A stretch of 64,000 bases of DNA, from the NCBI RefSeq assembly GCF_040947875.1, contig NZ_JBFRXN010000002.1, positions 1 through 64,000 of the forward strand, written 5' to 3'. The translations under genes were made by a program, and so were the position numbers. Below are positions 36,010 through 44,886 of this stretch, in pieces (within the stretch, counting starts at the first letter, position 1; every line of letters starts with the position of its first letter). The notes under the pieces are model-generated. The model saw only the letters and a list, made by a program, of their open reading frames with translations. It did not search any database and was not told the origin of the DNA. The DNA is from Pseudomonas sp. MYb118. GTDB lineage: Bacteria; Pseudomonadota; Gammaproteobacteria; Pseudomonadales; Pseudomonadaceae.

Positions 36010-38103
36010 TTACTCCGGCACGCCGTGAACCACACCGGCGGTGTTGTCGATCAGGCTCTTGGTCGCCGTCTGGATGAACGACTCGAGTTTCTGCCGCAGG
36101 GCCGCCTCGTCGTCCGACGCCGGGATCAACTCACCTTTGGGATTGGTGCCCAGTTCGTAGCGATACAGCTTGGGCGACATTTCCTTGGGCAGTACCAGCA
36201 CACGGTCTGCGGTGAGCAAGGCAACGGTCTGGTCACTGCCCGACGGCTTGATCACACCGAAGCCCTTGTCGCCTTCCGGCAGGTTCAGCAAGTCACGGCC
36301 CCAGCACTGATGGAGCACGTCGCCACCGATACGACCCATGATGGTCGGCACGATGTCGATCTGCGTACCCACGGTGTGGTCAACCTGGCCGAACTTGTCC
36401 TGCACGCCCGGCCCGATCAGCAGCATCGGTACGTTGAAGCGGCCCAGGTCCATTTCGGTGATCTGCTGTTCGTTGCCGAAACCATGGTCGCCGACGATCA
36501 CGAACAGCGTTTCGTTGAAGTACGGTTCCTTGCGTGCCTTCTCGAAGAACTGACCCAGCGCCCAGTCGGAGTAACGCATGGCGGTCAAATGCTCGTTGAG
36601 GCTGCCACGGTCGGTCACGCGCTCGACCGGCAACGGCGTCGGCAAGGCATACGGCGTGTGGTTGGACAGGGTTTGCAGCAAGGCATAGAACGGCTTCTTG
36701 TCCTTGCCGTCACGGGCCTTCAACTCTTCCAGGCCGCGGTTGAACATGTCCTGGTCGGACACGCCCCAGGTCGGGTCGGAGAACACCGGGTTGACGAAGT
36801 CGTTACGCCCGATGAAGTTGGTCATGCCCTGGTTGCTGAAGAAGCCCGACTGGTTGTCCCAGGCAAAATCACCGTTGTAGACATACACGTCGTCGTAGTC
36901 ACGGGCACTGAGCAGTTGCGGCAGGCCGGACAGCTTGTGGCTGCCTTCCGGGGTCTGCATCAGGTACTCGAAACCGGGCAGGTTCGGGAAGCAGGCCATG
37001 GTGGCGAACATACCCTGGTGGGTGTGCGTGCCGTTGGAGAAGAAGCGGTCGAACAACAGGCCTTCTTTGGTCAGCTTGTCGAAGTACGGCGTGATGTTGC
37101 CCGGACGACCCAATGCGCCCACCGAGTGACCGGCGAAGCTTTCCATCAGGATGACCACGACGTTCTTGATCGGCAGGGTCTTGTCGGCATTCGGCGAATA
37201 GTTACGGCGAACGGCGGCGGTGTCGGCATCGACCAGCTTGTCGTTCGGCGTCAGCAGCATGTCGCGCACGGTTTGCTGGGCCACCGGTTGCTCGATGGTT
37301 GCTTTCCAGATGTTGTCGCGATCTTCCGAGAAGCGGCTCTTGGCAGCAGCGATCAGCGACAGCGTGCCGTTGAGGCCCAACTGGTTGGCGAAGTTCGAGT
37401 CGGTGGTGTAGACGTCACCCCAGCGCAGCGGCGGGCCCTGTCGCAGGGTGCCGCGAGCCGCGACCACGCAGATCAGCAGGCACACCACGAACACGGCGAT
37501 ACGGGCATACCACGGGGCGACCTGACGCGCACCGATGCTGCCGCCGCTGAACGGGCCGCGCGGACGGGTCGCGCGGTCGGCGCCCTTGAATGCCAGGGTC
37601 AGGATCAAGGTGCCCACGGCCCAGGCCAGCAGGTAGCGAACCACCGGGAAACCGTACCAGAGCATGCTCATCACGGTTTTCGGGTCTTCCTTCACATACT
37701 GGAACACCAGGCCGTTGAGACGCTGGTGGAACTCACGATAGAAGTCCATTTCCATCAGGCCGAGGAACAACGCGATGCTCGACGCGACGGTCAGCCAGAG
37801 GCGGAAGAACCCGCGCGCGGCCATGGCCCGCGCGCTGAACAGGGCCAGCACCAGCGGAATGCTGAGGTACACCACCAGGCGCAGGTCGAAACGCAGGCCG
37901 TTGGCGAACGCTTCGACAAAGGTCGACGCCGGGGTGTCGAGGATCATCTCGCTGTTATAGACCAGCAGCGCCAGGCGCAGCAGGCTGAACATGATCATCA
38001 TGACCAGGGCGCACAGCAGTGTGTAGGCCAGGTGCGATTTGACGGTCGGTTGCAGCAGGCGACTAGAAGCTCGCTGCTGATTCAGGGCGTCCGGGATTGC
38101 CAT
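36010..38103 (-). CDS. LTA synthase family membrane phosphotransferase
   Basis: The 697-residue inner-membrane protein has five transmembrane helices in the first 210 residues, then a periplasmic sulfatase/alkaline-phosphatase-fold domain. The domain contains VVVILMESFAGHSVGALG (first metal-site Glu), SNGTHTHQGMFATMACFPN (candidate catalytic threonine), DDVYVYNGDFAWDN and VIVGDHGFGNEQQ (metal Asp-His). Gram-negative members transfer phosphoglycerol or similar groups from phospholipids to periplasmic glucans or lipids. The exact acceptor is not known. The ribosome-binding site is weak and far from the ATG. Confidence 0.87.
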   Translation of the reverse strand: MAIPDALNQQRASSRLLQPTVKSHLAYTLLCALVMMIMFSLLRLALLVYNSEMILDTPASTFVEAFANGLRFDLRLVVYLSIPLVLALFSARAMAARGFFRLWLTVASSIALFLGLMEMDFYREFHQRLNGLVFQYVKEDPKTVMSMLWYGFPVVRYLLAWAVGTLILTLAFKGADRATRPRGPFSGGSIGARQVAPWYARIAVFVVCLLICVVAARGTLRQGPPLRWGDVYTTDSNFANQLGLNGTLSLIAAAKSRFSEDRDNIWKATIEQPVAQQTVRDMLLTPNDKLVDADTAAVRRNYSPNADKTLPIKNVVVILMESFAGHSVGALGRPGNITPYFDKLTKEGLLFDRFFSNGTHTHQGMFATMACFPNLPGFEYLMQTPEGSHKLSGLPQLLSARDYDDVYVYNGDFAWDNQSGFFSNQGMTNFIGRNDFVNPVFSDPTWGVSDQDMFNRGLEELKARDGKDKKPFYALLQTLSNHTPYALPTPLPVERVTDRGSLNEHLTAMRYSDWALGQFFEKARKEPYFNETLFVIVGDHGFGNEQQITEMDLGRFNVPMLLIGPGVQDKFGQVDHTVGTQIDIVPTIMGRIGGDVLHQCWGRDLLNLPEGDKGFGVIKPSGSDQTVALLTADRVLVLPKEMSPKLYRYELGTNPKGELIPASDDEAALRQKLESFIQTATKSLIDNTAGVVHGVPE

Positions 38104-38338
38104 GTCGTTTTAGGACCCTTGGAAGTTGAAGTTGCATGTAGACAGCTGCGCCCTGCCCTCTGTCGGCCAATGATTGGCCCCGGGGTTTGCGCGGTGGGCA
38201 GATGTTGCACGATCAGTCGTGGCATTGCCATTGATTACTGACGGCACTGTTGGCGCGGGCGAATTGTCTTGGAGGCTTTGTGAAAATTTCGTTCAACGCA
38301 TATGTAGAAACAAAATAAAGTGCCACTTTCCTGCTTTC

Positions 38339-38427
38339 TGTAGGAGCGAGCTTGCTCGCGATCCGGTGTATCAGCTTGCATAATTGCTCCCTGACCCACC
38401 GAATCGCGAGCAAGCTCGCTCCTACAG
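38339..38427. repeat. REP pair in the gap before the LtaS-like gene
   Basis: Inverted REP copies TGTAGGAGCGAGCTTGCTCG and CGAGCAAGCTCGCTCCTACA bracket about 40 bp. The remaining gap (38104-38338) is AT-richer than the surroundings and should hold the promoter of the LtaS-like gene; no coding frame stands out there. Confidence 0.88.
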
Positions 38428-38456
38428 TAAAATGAACGATCTGAATGGGGCGTTTG

Positions 38457-39062
38457 TTATTTCTCCGCCCTGGCCTTCAGCGCTTTCAAGGTATTGAACG
38501 GCGCATCCACCACGAACTTGTTGGCCACCATCGACGGCACGCTGCCGCCTGGCTCGGTGTGCACCTGATAGGTCACCTCGACCTGATCGCCCTTGGGCAC
38601 GAACTTCCAGAAGCCGTCGACCTTGGCCACGCGCACGAAGCCCTTTTCTTCGGGGATGTACTTGGGCACGCCTTCGAGTTTGCGCGTCAGGCTGCCATCG
38701 GCGCCTTCGGTGGTGGTGACGTGCAGCACCGAATCACGCGGGGTCACCGGCCACGGGGTATTGAACTGGGTGTAGGTCCAGCTCTGATCGCCTTCGTGCT
38801 TGAGCAATTTTTGCAGTTTGCACTCGTGAATCCAGGTGCAGGCGCCAGCCACGTCATCCTGCAGGGCACGCAACTTGGCCACGGTGGTCTTCATCAGGGT
38901 GACGCCCTGATAAGACTTGTAGTCGGAGCCGGGCACTTCGCTCAAGGACACCTTGATGCCGTCCTCGTTCTTGGCCACCTTCCAGTCTTCGGCCTGTGCG
39001 GCAGTGGCTGCCAGCACCAGCGTCAACCCACCCAGCACAGCCATTCGATGCAGCGAACCCAT
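38457..39062 (-). CDS. Exported START-domain lipid-binding-like protein
   Basis: The 201-residue protein has a signal peptide (MGSLHRMAVLGGLTLVLAATAAQA) and a START-like domain: DWKVAKNEDGIKV, CTWIHECKLQKLLK and FNTPWPVTPRDSVLHVTT. START domains bind lipids or other hydrophobic ligands in a helix-grip pocket; the periplasmic ligand is unknown. ATG 39062 has AAGGA 8 bp upstream; the frame begins 13 codons earlier without support. Confidence 0.85.
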   Translation of the reverse strand: MGSLHRMAVLGGLTLVLAATAAQAEDWKVAKNEDGIKVSLSEVPGSDYKSYQGVTLMKTTVAKLRALQDDVAGACTWIHECKLQKLLKHEGDQSWTYTQFNTPWPVTPRDSVLHVTTTEGADGSLTRKLEGVPKYIPEEKGFVRVAKVDGFWKFVPKGDQVEVTYQVHTEPGGSVPSMVANKFVVDAPFNTLKALKARAEK

Positions 39063-39102
39063 AGTCTTATTCCTTATTGTTGAAGTCCCGTTCGTAAACA
39101 CA

Positions 39103-39357
39103 TCACGCGGCCGTCATTTGCTCCCACCAGCCCAACAGCCTGATCGCCTCTTCACTGCTGCCGCCGCAGACTTCGACATCGGCCTTGAAGCCCGAACACA
39201 CGGCGGGACGTTCCGGTTGACCGAAAATATTGCACAGGTTTTCGACAGACAGCTGCGCGCAACGTTCTCCGGCGGCTTTGCCATTGGGCATACCAGGAAT
39301 CGGCGAACTGATGGAAGGGGCAATGCAGCAGGCGCCACAGCCTTCACGGCATTTCAT
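39103..39357 (-). CDS. YkgJ family cysteine-cluster protein
   Basis: The 84-residue protein has the zinc- or iron-chelating cysteine pattern MKCREGCGACC, then CAQL, NLCNIFGQPERPAVCSGFK. The family probably binds a metal or iron-sulfur cluster through these cysteines; its function is unknown. Cytosolic. It precedes the START gene by 40 bp and may be cotranscribed. Confidence 0.87.
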   Translation of the reverse strand: MKCREGCGACCIAPSISSPIPGMPNGKAAGERCAQLSVENLCNIFGQPERPAVCSGFKADVEVCGGSSEEAIRLLGWWEQMTAA

Positions 39358-39520
39358 GACGACGGGCTCCTCACGACGGGTGATGTGTTAATGGACCGGC
39401 ACAGGATAACCACTAAAACAGTTGTTTTAAATTACTGGCCACGGGTTTTTACGCGCAATCGAGCGTGACTGACCAGTCTCCGACAAAACGTCTGGCCCAA
39501 GGGTCACAAAGGATGGGAAA

Positions 39521-40024
39521 TCAGCGCTTGAATTCGAATTCCAGCGCAGCGCCGTCCACTTCCCGGCGCTCTTCGTTACGCAGTTGCAGTTGCATTTCGT
39601 TGCTGATCAGGCGCCCGTTGAGCTGAAAGGGGGAAGCCTTTTCGCCAAACATCTGCGGCAGCACGGCTGCGCGTTTGGGCGCGGTTACGACGCCGACGGG
39701 TTCAAGCTCCTCGACCATGTCCTGGGGCAGGCTCAGGTCCAGGTTCGCCGATGGCAGCGGGGTTTTCACGATTTCACTGGCGGGTTTGGACTTGGTGGCG
39801 ATGGGCGGGCGTTTTTTCACCTTGGCCGTGGTCTTCCCGGCGGGCGTGGCTTTCTTGGCCGGGGCCGCTTTTTTGACCGGTGCTGCCTTCTTGACGGGTG
39901 CCGCCTTCTTCGAGGTCGTGCTCGCCGTGGGTTTTTCCTGGACGGCAGCCGCCACAGCGCTTTCCACCTGCAGGCTAACCATCAGGCAGATCGACAGACA
40001 GACAGAGGGAAAAATTGATTTCAT
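39521..40024 (-). CDS. Exported lysine/alanine-rich hypothetical protein
   Basis: The 167-residue protein has a signal peptide (MKSIFPSVCLSICLMVSLQV, cleaved after AVAA or so). A low-complexity stretch with repeats of KKAAPVKKAAPVKKAAPAKK spans about residues 35-75. A conserved-looking C-terminus (FGEKASPFQLNGRLISNEMQLQLRNEERREVDG) follows. Such sequences are often mislabelled as translation initiation factor 2 because of the Lys/Ala/Pro repeats; that label should not be used. The basic region could bind DNA, LPS or other polyanions. Function unknown. Confidence 0.75.
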   Translation of the reverse strand: MKSIFPSVCLSICLMVSLQVESAVAAAVQEKPTASTTSKKAAPVKKAAPVKKAAPAKKATPAGKTTAKVKKRPPIATKSKPASEIVKTPLPSANLDLSLPQDMVEELEPVGVVTAPKRAAVLPQMFGEKASPFQLNGRLISNEMQLQLRNEERREVDGAALEFEFKR

Positions 40025-40115
40025 GGACCCAACGGAGCTCACGGCACTATCGGCGAGGTGCCATATGCTCGCTCGTTGGGCCCGACAAGACAAGCTCGCT
40101 CAAGGGCGACTTGTA

Positions 40116-41555
40116 TCAAAAACCTGCGGCCGTCTCCTGGCACAACTGCGTGGCCAGCATGCCCAGGGTCATCAAGGCCCGTTCGGCCTCGCGGTTCCAT
40201 GGCGTGCCACAGTTGAGCCGGATGCAGTGATTGAATTGCTCGGTGTTACTGAAGATCAGCCCCGGCGCGATACTGATGCCTTGTTGCAAGGCTCGCACGT
40301 GCAGTTCCTGGGTGTTGACCCTGCCCGGCAGGCTCACCCATAGAATGAAACCGCCCGTAGGCCGGGTCATCTGCGTGCCTTCAGGGAAGTACTGCTGGAC
40401 CGCGAGCTGGAAGGCGCTGAGGTTCTTGCGGTATTCCTGACGGATGAACCGCAGATGCCGGTCGTAACCGCCATTTTCCAGATAGGCGGCAATGCCCATC
40501 TGCGTGACGCTGCAGGCCGAATGGGTGCTGAACGTCTGCAAGCGCTGGATTTCCTGCTGGTACTTGCCGGCGATCATCCAGCCAATGCGCACACCCGGCG
40601 ACAGCGTTTTGGAAAAGCTCGAACAGTAGATCACCCGGTCCAGCCGGTCGTAGGCCTTGAGCGCCTTGGTGCGGCCCTGCTCGAACATCAGCTCGCCGTA
40701 GATATCGTCCTCGACCACCTGGATATCGAAATCCGAGGCCAGGCGCAGCAGTTGCTTCTGCCGTTCTTCGGGCATGGTGCCACCCAGCGGATTGCCCAGG
40801 CGCGTGGTCAGCACCAGCGCCTTGATCGACCACTGGTTGGCCGCCAGTTGCAGCGCTTCCAGGCTCATGCCGGTGGCGGGATCGCTGGGGATCTCGATGA
40901 CTTTCAGGCCCAGCAGGTCGGCCAGTTGCAACAAGCCGTAGTAAGTCGGCGACTCGGCGGCGATCAGGTCGCCCGGCCGGGTCAGCACTCGCAAGGACAT
41001 CTGCAGGGCATCGACACAGCCGTGGGTGATCACCACTTCGGAGGGATCGACCACCACGCCGGCATCGCGCATGCGAATCGCCACCTGGCGGCGCAGGGGT
41101 TCGAAACCGGGGCTGAACATGTAGCTGAATGCCCGCGGGCTATGAAATCGGGTGACCTTGGCCAGTTGCTGATGCAGCGCACGCACCGGCAGATAGTCGA
41201 CGCTCGGCACCGCCGCGCCCAGAGGAAAGACCCCTTCACGGCGGGATTCGACCAATACCTGCTGGATGATGCTGCTGCGAGTGACCAGGCCTGGGCGCTC
41301 AACCCTGGCGATGTCCGGCGTCGGCGCCGTCAGGGCGGGTGTCTGGTGCACGTAATAACCCGACTGCGGCCGGGCGCGGATCAGCCCCTGATCCTCGAGA
41401 TTGGCGTAGGCCTGCAACACGGTGGCATGGCTGACGTTGAGCTGCGAGCTCATCTTGCGCACCGAAGGCACGCGCTCACCGGGTTGATAGACACCGCGGC
41501 GGATGTCTTCTGCCAGTTGTTGAGCAATACGTTGATAGAGCAGGAGGTTAGTCAT
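40116..41555 (-). CDS. MocR-type GntR/aminotransferase transcriptional regulator
   Basis: The 479-residue protein has a GntR winged-helix domain (residues 5-70, YQRIAQQLAEDIRRGVYQPG and VSHATVLQAYANLEDQGLI) fused to an aminotransferase fold-I domain. The PLP lysine lies in CSSFSKTLSPGVRIGW (about Lys319), with EDDIYGELMF carrying the PLP-contact Asp and Tyr. MocR proteins sense PLP or amino-acid ligands and usually control a nearby gene. The neighbour on the start side is transcribed in the same direction, so its target may be itself or distant. Repeated operator-like sequences lie in its promoter region. Confidence 0.88.
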   Translation of the reverse strand: MTNLLLYQRIAQQLAEDIRRGVYQPGERVPSVRKMSSQLNVSHATVLQAYANLEDQGLIRARPQSGYYVHQTPALTAPTPDIARVERPGLVTRSSIIQQVLVESRREGVFPLGAAVPSVDYLPVRALHQQLAKVTRFHSPRAFSYMFSPGFEPLRRQVAIRMRDAGVVVDPSEVVITHGCVDALQMSLRVLTRPGDLIAAESPTYYGLLQLADLLGLKVIEIPSDPATGMSLEALQLAANQWSIKALVLTTRLGNPLGGTMPEERQKQLLRLASDFDIQVVEDDIYGELMFEQGRTKALKAYDRLDRVIYCSSFSKTLSPGVRIGWMIAGKYQQEIQRLQTFSTHSACSVTQMGIAAYLENGGYDRHLRFIRQEYRKNLSAFQLAVQQYFPEGTQMTRPTGGFILWVSLPGRVNTQELHVRALQQGISIAPGLIFSNTEQFNHCIRLNCGTPWNREAERALMTLGMLATQLCQETAAGF

Positions 41556-41616
41556 GACGCAGCACTCGATTTCACGGGCATTTTATTCTTGTGTGAAACA
41601 ATACCGGAACAGTTTA

Positions 41617-41683
41617 GAAGTGTACTGGGACAGTTGCCACAATAGTCGACAGTACAGTGCAGTGTCAGCAAAAACTGTACTGT
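41617..41683. promoter_or_regulatory. Repeated ACTGTACTGT motifs, probable MocR operator
   Basis: ACAGTACAGT (41649-41658) and its exact inverse ACTGTACTGT (41674-41683) are separated by 15 bp. A related GTGTACTGG stands at 41620-41628. Multiple such half-sites upstream of a MocR gene are typical of autoregulation by this family. Binding by this particular regulator is inferred. Confidence 0.5.
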
Positions 41684-41713
41684 TTTCATGAAGAACGTGC
41701 GGCGGTTCGCAGG

Positions 41714-41752
41714 CACAAAAAAACCCGGCGCTGTCGGGCAGGCCGGGTTTTC
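41714..41752 (-). terminator. Intrinsic terminator of the OmpA-like operon
   Basis: On the minus strand AACCCGGCCTGCCC-GACAGC-GCCGGGTT is followed by a run of seven T. It closes the three-gene unit ending with the OmpA-like gene. Confidence 0.88.
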
Positions 41753-41766
41753 CAGTGACGCCGTCC

Positions 41767-42579
41767 TCAGCGGGCGGCGCCGAGCTGGCCTTTTTCATCG
41801 GAGAAGACGATTTCCACCCGACGGTTCTGCGCACGGCCGCGTTCGGATGCGTTCACGTCCACCGGGTATTCGTCGCCATAACCTTCGACCTGAATGCGTT
41901 TGTCGTCGATACCCAGGTCCATCAGCACATCCGCCACCGACTGTGCGCGGTCACGGGACAGCTTGAGGTTTTCCTGCTTGCCGCCGGTACTGTCGGTATA
42001 CCCCTCGATACGCACGACGCGCTTGGGGTTGAGTTGCAGGAACTGGACGATTTTCAGCACCACGCGGTTGGCAGAGCTTTTGAGTTCCGCTTCACCGGTG
42101 TCGAACAGCATATCGCCCAGGGTCATCACCAGGCCACGGTCGGTCTGGGTGGTGGCGAGCGCGACAATCTGTTCCTCGAGCCACTTGCCCTGCTGCTGCA
42201 CGCTGAGCAACTTGGACTCGCGCAGGGCCAGTTGCAGGCGCTGGCGTTCCAGTTCGAGTTTTGCCGCGCGCTCCTCGTTGAGCACCAGGTTGGTGTGCTC
42301 GCGGGCGATTTCGCTGTAGCGGCGACTCAGGTAGGCGTAATGCACCACGTCCGAACCACTGCCCCAGTAGCTGGACAGCCGATCGGCGCGCGCCAGCGAC
42401 TCACCGGCGCGAATCACGTCCTTGGGGGCGATGCGCAATACGTTGGCATCTTCCTTGACCTTCTGGAAATCGGCGCCGGCGTCCTGCAAGGCGGACTCGC
42501 TACGCTGGCCGGCGCAGCCAGCCAGGCTCACGCAACCGGCAATCATCAGGGCCCCGACGACCTTGGACTTGAAGTTCAT
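41767..42579 (-). CDS. OmpA-family lipoprotein
   Basis: The 270-residue protein has a lipoprotein signal peptide (lipobox LAGC at about residues 19-22), a helical middle part (about 25-130) and a C-terminal OmpA domain (about 145-262). The OmpA peptidoglycan-binding pattern is VRIEGYTDSTGG and LSRDRAQSVADVL, then GYGDEYPVDVNASERGRAQNRRVEI. It should be anchored in the outer membrane and bind peptidoglycan. Its ATG overlaps the stop of the upstream lipoprotein gene (ATGA), showing tight coupling. Confidence 0.9.
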   Translation of the reverse strand: MNFKSKVVGALMIAGCVSLAGCAGQRSESALQDAGADFQKVKEDANVLRIAPKDVIRAGESLARADRLSSYWGSGSDVVHYAYLSRRYSEIAREHTNLVLNEERAAKLELERQRLQLALRESKLLSVQQQGKWLEEQIVALATTQTDRGLVMTLGDMLFDTGEAELKSSANRVVLKIVQFLQLNPKRVVRIEGYTDSTGGKQENLKLSRDRAQSVADVLMDLGIDDKRIQVEGYGDEYPVDVNASERGRAQNRRVEIVFSDEKGQLGAAR

Positions 42580-42932
42580 TGGGCGTCCCCCACTTGCTTG
42601 CGCAGTCGGGTAATGCGGGTATCGAGCACCTTCAACTGCTCCTCGCTCTTGAGGGTCAGCACTTTGGCTTCGGCCAGGCGTGCATCCAGTTCAGCCTGTT
42701 CCGCACGCATGCGCGCATGTTTGTAGGACTGATCGGCCATATCGCCCTGGGCGCGACTGAACTTGTCTTCGGCCAGTTTCATTTCCGGCACTTCGTCGGC
42801 GCTGGCGCCCACGGCCTTGGCTTGTACCAGTGCCTGCTCGGTCAGGCGGAACTGTTCATTGGGTGCCGGATCGGCTGCACACCCCGCCAGGGCCAGAACG
42901 GCCAGGGCAGCGAAAAGAGGTCGAATACTCAC
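42576..42932 (-). CDS. DUF4398 lipoprotein
   Basis: The 118-residue protein has a signal peptide and lipobox (LALAGC, Cys18). Its helical, coiled-coil-prone domain has the DUF4398 pattern (AVGASADEVPEMKLAEDKFSRAQ, then KHARMRAEQAELDARLAEAK). It overlaps the OmpA-like gene by 4 bp and follows the solute-binding gene by 9 bp. It may form a coiled-coil partner of the OmpA-like lipoprotein. Confidence 0.87.
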   Translation of the reverse strand: MSIRPLFAALAVLALAGCAADPAPNEQFRLTEQALVQAKAVGASADEVPEMKLAEDKFSRAQGDMADQSYKHARMRAEQAELDARLAEAKVLTLKSEEQLKVLDTRITRLRKQVGDAQ

Positions 42933-42941
42933 TAAAAATCC

Positions 42942-43769
42942 CTACTGTGTTGGGGCACTGACGGGGGGCTGCGGCGGTTGCGAGAGCTGGGTTTTCCAAC
43001 GCTCGATGTTGCGCAGCAGCGCGGCCTCGGTCAGTCCGGACGCGGGCAATTCTGTCATCTTTTTGGCCAGCTGTCCGCGCAACCACGGATCGTTACAGGC
43101 CGAATTGTGGGAAACGGCGAGGAACAGTCCGGGTTTGTCCACCGGTTGCGCACGCGCCACCAGATCGTTGGCCATGCCCAATGTCTGCGCGGCCGCCATG
43201 CCCGAGTAACGTCCGGCGAGCACATATTCCACCTCCCCCAGCAGCAATTTCTGCAACGCCTGGGTCAGGTTCGCCGTACGCACGAGCGTCAGTTGCTGCT
43301 CCGCGAACAGGCCGAATGCCGAGGTTATCCGCGACTTTTCCGACAAGGCGCCGGGATGACCCTGCAGGTCCTGCACGTCGTTGTAGACCAGCGGCGAGTC
43401 TTTGCGCGTCCAGACGAGGTAGTCATTCTGCAGCAGCGATGGATGGATGTAGTCGAGGGTTTCCAGCTCACTGACCGTCAATGACGCATCCGCCAGCATG
43501 TCCATGCGCCCGCTGCGCACTTCTTCCAGGGCCTGGGCGCGTTTGCCGGCGTAGAGCAATTCGACCTTGATCCCCAGCTCCCCCGCCACCTGCTGCAGCA
43601 GATCGGCACTGGCGCCGATCAGGTGCCTGGGGTTTTGCGGGTCCTGCCACAGGTACGGCGGCGCATCCGGACTGCCGGTGACCACCAGGCGCTCGCACTT
43701 GCCGGCGGCGACGGACAGGCCCGGCAACAGCGCCAGCCCCAGTGCACTCAGTATCAGACGCAGATTCAT
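42942..43769 (-). CDS. Periplasmic solute-binding (SBP3-like) protein
   Basis: The 275-residue protein has a signal peptide (MNLRLILSALGLALLPGLSVA) and a type-3 extracellular solute-binding domain (CERLVVTGSPDAPPYLWQD and MDMLADASLTVSELETLDY). The C-terminus is proline-rich (QPPQPPVSAPTQ). No ABC permease genes are nearby, so it may feed a sensor or the OmpA lipoprotein system rather than an importer. First gene of the three-gene unit. Confidence 0.85.
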   Translation of the reverse strand: MNLRLILSALGLALLPGLSVAAGKCERLVVTGSPDAPPYLWQDPQNPRHLIGASADLLQQVAGELGIKVELLYAGKRAQALEEVRSGRMDMLADASLTVSELETLDYIHPSLLQNDYLVWTRKDSPLVYNDVQDLQGHPGALSEKSRITSAFGLFAEQQLTLVRTANLTQALQKLLLGEVEYVLAGRYSGMAAAQTLGMANDLVARAQPVDKPGLFLAVSHNSACNDPWLRGQLAKKMTELPASGLTEAALLRNIERWKTQLSQPPQPPVSAPTQ

Positions 43770-43789
43770 ACACCTCCCGTAGTTCCCCC

Positions 43790-43880
43790 TGTAGGAGCGA
43801 GCTTGCTCGCGATTAGCGGTGGGTCAGACACGTAGGAGTCGACTGAACCACCGCCATCGCGAGCAAGCTCGCTCCTACAG
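43790..43880. repeat. REP pair (BIME)
   Basis: Inverted REP copies (TGTAGGAGCGAGCTTGCTCG and CGAGCAAGCTCGCTCCTACA) bracket about 45 bp between the solute-binding gene start and the etfA terminator. The promoter of the solute-binding operon must lie in or beyond this repeat. Confidence 0.88.
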
Positions 43881-43903
43881 GGAGGGCAGAAAAAATCGAA
43901 AGC

Positions 43904-43937
43904 AAAAAAAAGCCCGACCAAAAGGTCGGGCTCTTTA
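43904..43937 (-). terminator. Intrinsic terminator after etfA
   Basis: On the minus strand AGAGCCCGACC-TTTT-GGTCGGGCTTT is followed by a T run (the A run at 43904-43911 on plus). It ends the etfBA transcript 18 bp beyond the etfA stop. Confidence 0.92.
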
Positions 43938-43954
43938 TAGGTCAAGCAGCTGGA

Positions 43955-44884
43955 TTAGACCAGCTTCTCGAACTCTGGGATGGCTTCGAACAGGTCAGCC
44001 ACCAGGCCGTAATCGGCCACCTGGAAGATCGGCGCTTCTTCGTCCTTGTTGATCGCAACGATCACCTTGGAGTCTTTCATGCCGGCCAGGTGCTGGATCG
44101 CGCCGGAGATACCGACCGCAACGTACAGCTGTGGCGCAACGATCTTGCCGGTCTGGCCGACCTGCATGTCGTTGGGTACGAAACCTGCGTCGACCGCGGC
44201 GCGCGAAGCACCGACGGCAGCGCCCAGCTTGTCGGCCAGGGCGTACAGGTGTTTGAAGTTGTCACCGTTCTGCATGCCACGGCCGCCGGAAACGACGATC
44301 TTGGCAGCGGTCAGTTCCGGACGATCGGACTTGGCCAGTTCTTCGCCAACGAAGCTGGAGATGCCTTTGTCGTGCGCAGCACCCACGGCTTCAACGGCAG
44401 CCGAACCACCTTCAGCGGCAACCGGGTCGAAACCGGTGGCACGCACGGTGATCACCTTGATCGCAGCGGTCGATTGCACGGTCGCGATGGCGTTACCGGC
44501 GTAGATCGGACGCTTGAAGGTGTCGGCGCTTTCCACCGAGATGATCTCGGAGATCTGGTCGACATCCAGCGCAGCAGCAACGCGCGGCAGGATGTTTTTA
44601 CCGTTGGAGGTCGCGGCAGCCAGGATGTGGCTGTAGCTCTTGCCCAGTTCGGCAACCAGCGGAGCTACGTTTTCCGGCAGCTGATGCGCGTAGGCCGCGT
44701 TGTCAGCGTTCAGGACCTTGCTCACGCCAGCGATTTTCGCAGCGGCTTCAGCCACGGCACCCGCGCCCTGGCCGGCGACCAGTACGTGGATGTCGCCACC
44801 GATTTTGGCAGCGGCAGCAACGGTGTTCAGCGTGGCCGGGGCCAGCGCCTTGTTGTCGTGTTCAGCGATTACCAAGATAGTCAT
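43955..44884 (-). CDS. etfA: Electron transfer flavoprotein, alpha subunit
   Basis: The 309-residue FAD-binding subunit of the cytosolic ETF heterodimer has an N-terminal ETF fold ([20 protein letters not shown]) and a C-terminal FAD domain. The FAD motifs are [39 protein letters not shown] and [20 protein letters not shown]. It takes electrons from acyl-CoA and other dehydrogenases and passes them to ETF-QO encoded nearby. It starts 2 bp after etfB, preceded by AGGTGA. Confidence 0.96.
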   Translation of the reverse strand: MTILVIAEHDNKALAPATLNTVAAAAKIGGDIHVLVAGQGAGAVAEAAAKIAGVSKVLNADNAAYAHQLPENVAPLVAELGKSYSHILAAATSNGKNILPRVAAALDVDQISEIISVESADTFKRPIYAGNAIATVQSTAAIKVITVRATGFDPVAAEGGSAAVEAVGAAHDKGISSFVGEELAKSDRPELTAAKIVVSGGRGMQNGDNFKHLYALADKLGAAVGASRAAVDAGFVPNDMQVGQTGKIVAPQLYVAVGISGAIQHLAGMKDSKVIVAINKDEEAPIFQVADYGLVADLFEAIPEFEKLV

Positions 44885-44886
44885 GG

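Noticed and set aside
36025..38241. Long plus-strand frame (738 codons) opposite the LtaS-like gene
   Set aside because: It is a shadow of the high-GC gene on the other strand: composition is rich in His, Gln, Arg and Val without any recognisable domain, and the minus-strand protein has clear family motifs.
39521..40024. Label 'translation initiation factor IF-2'
   Set aside because: Similarity is limited to Lys/Ala/Pro low complexity; the protein has a signal peptide and no GTPase domain.
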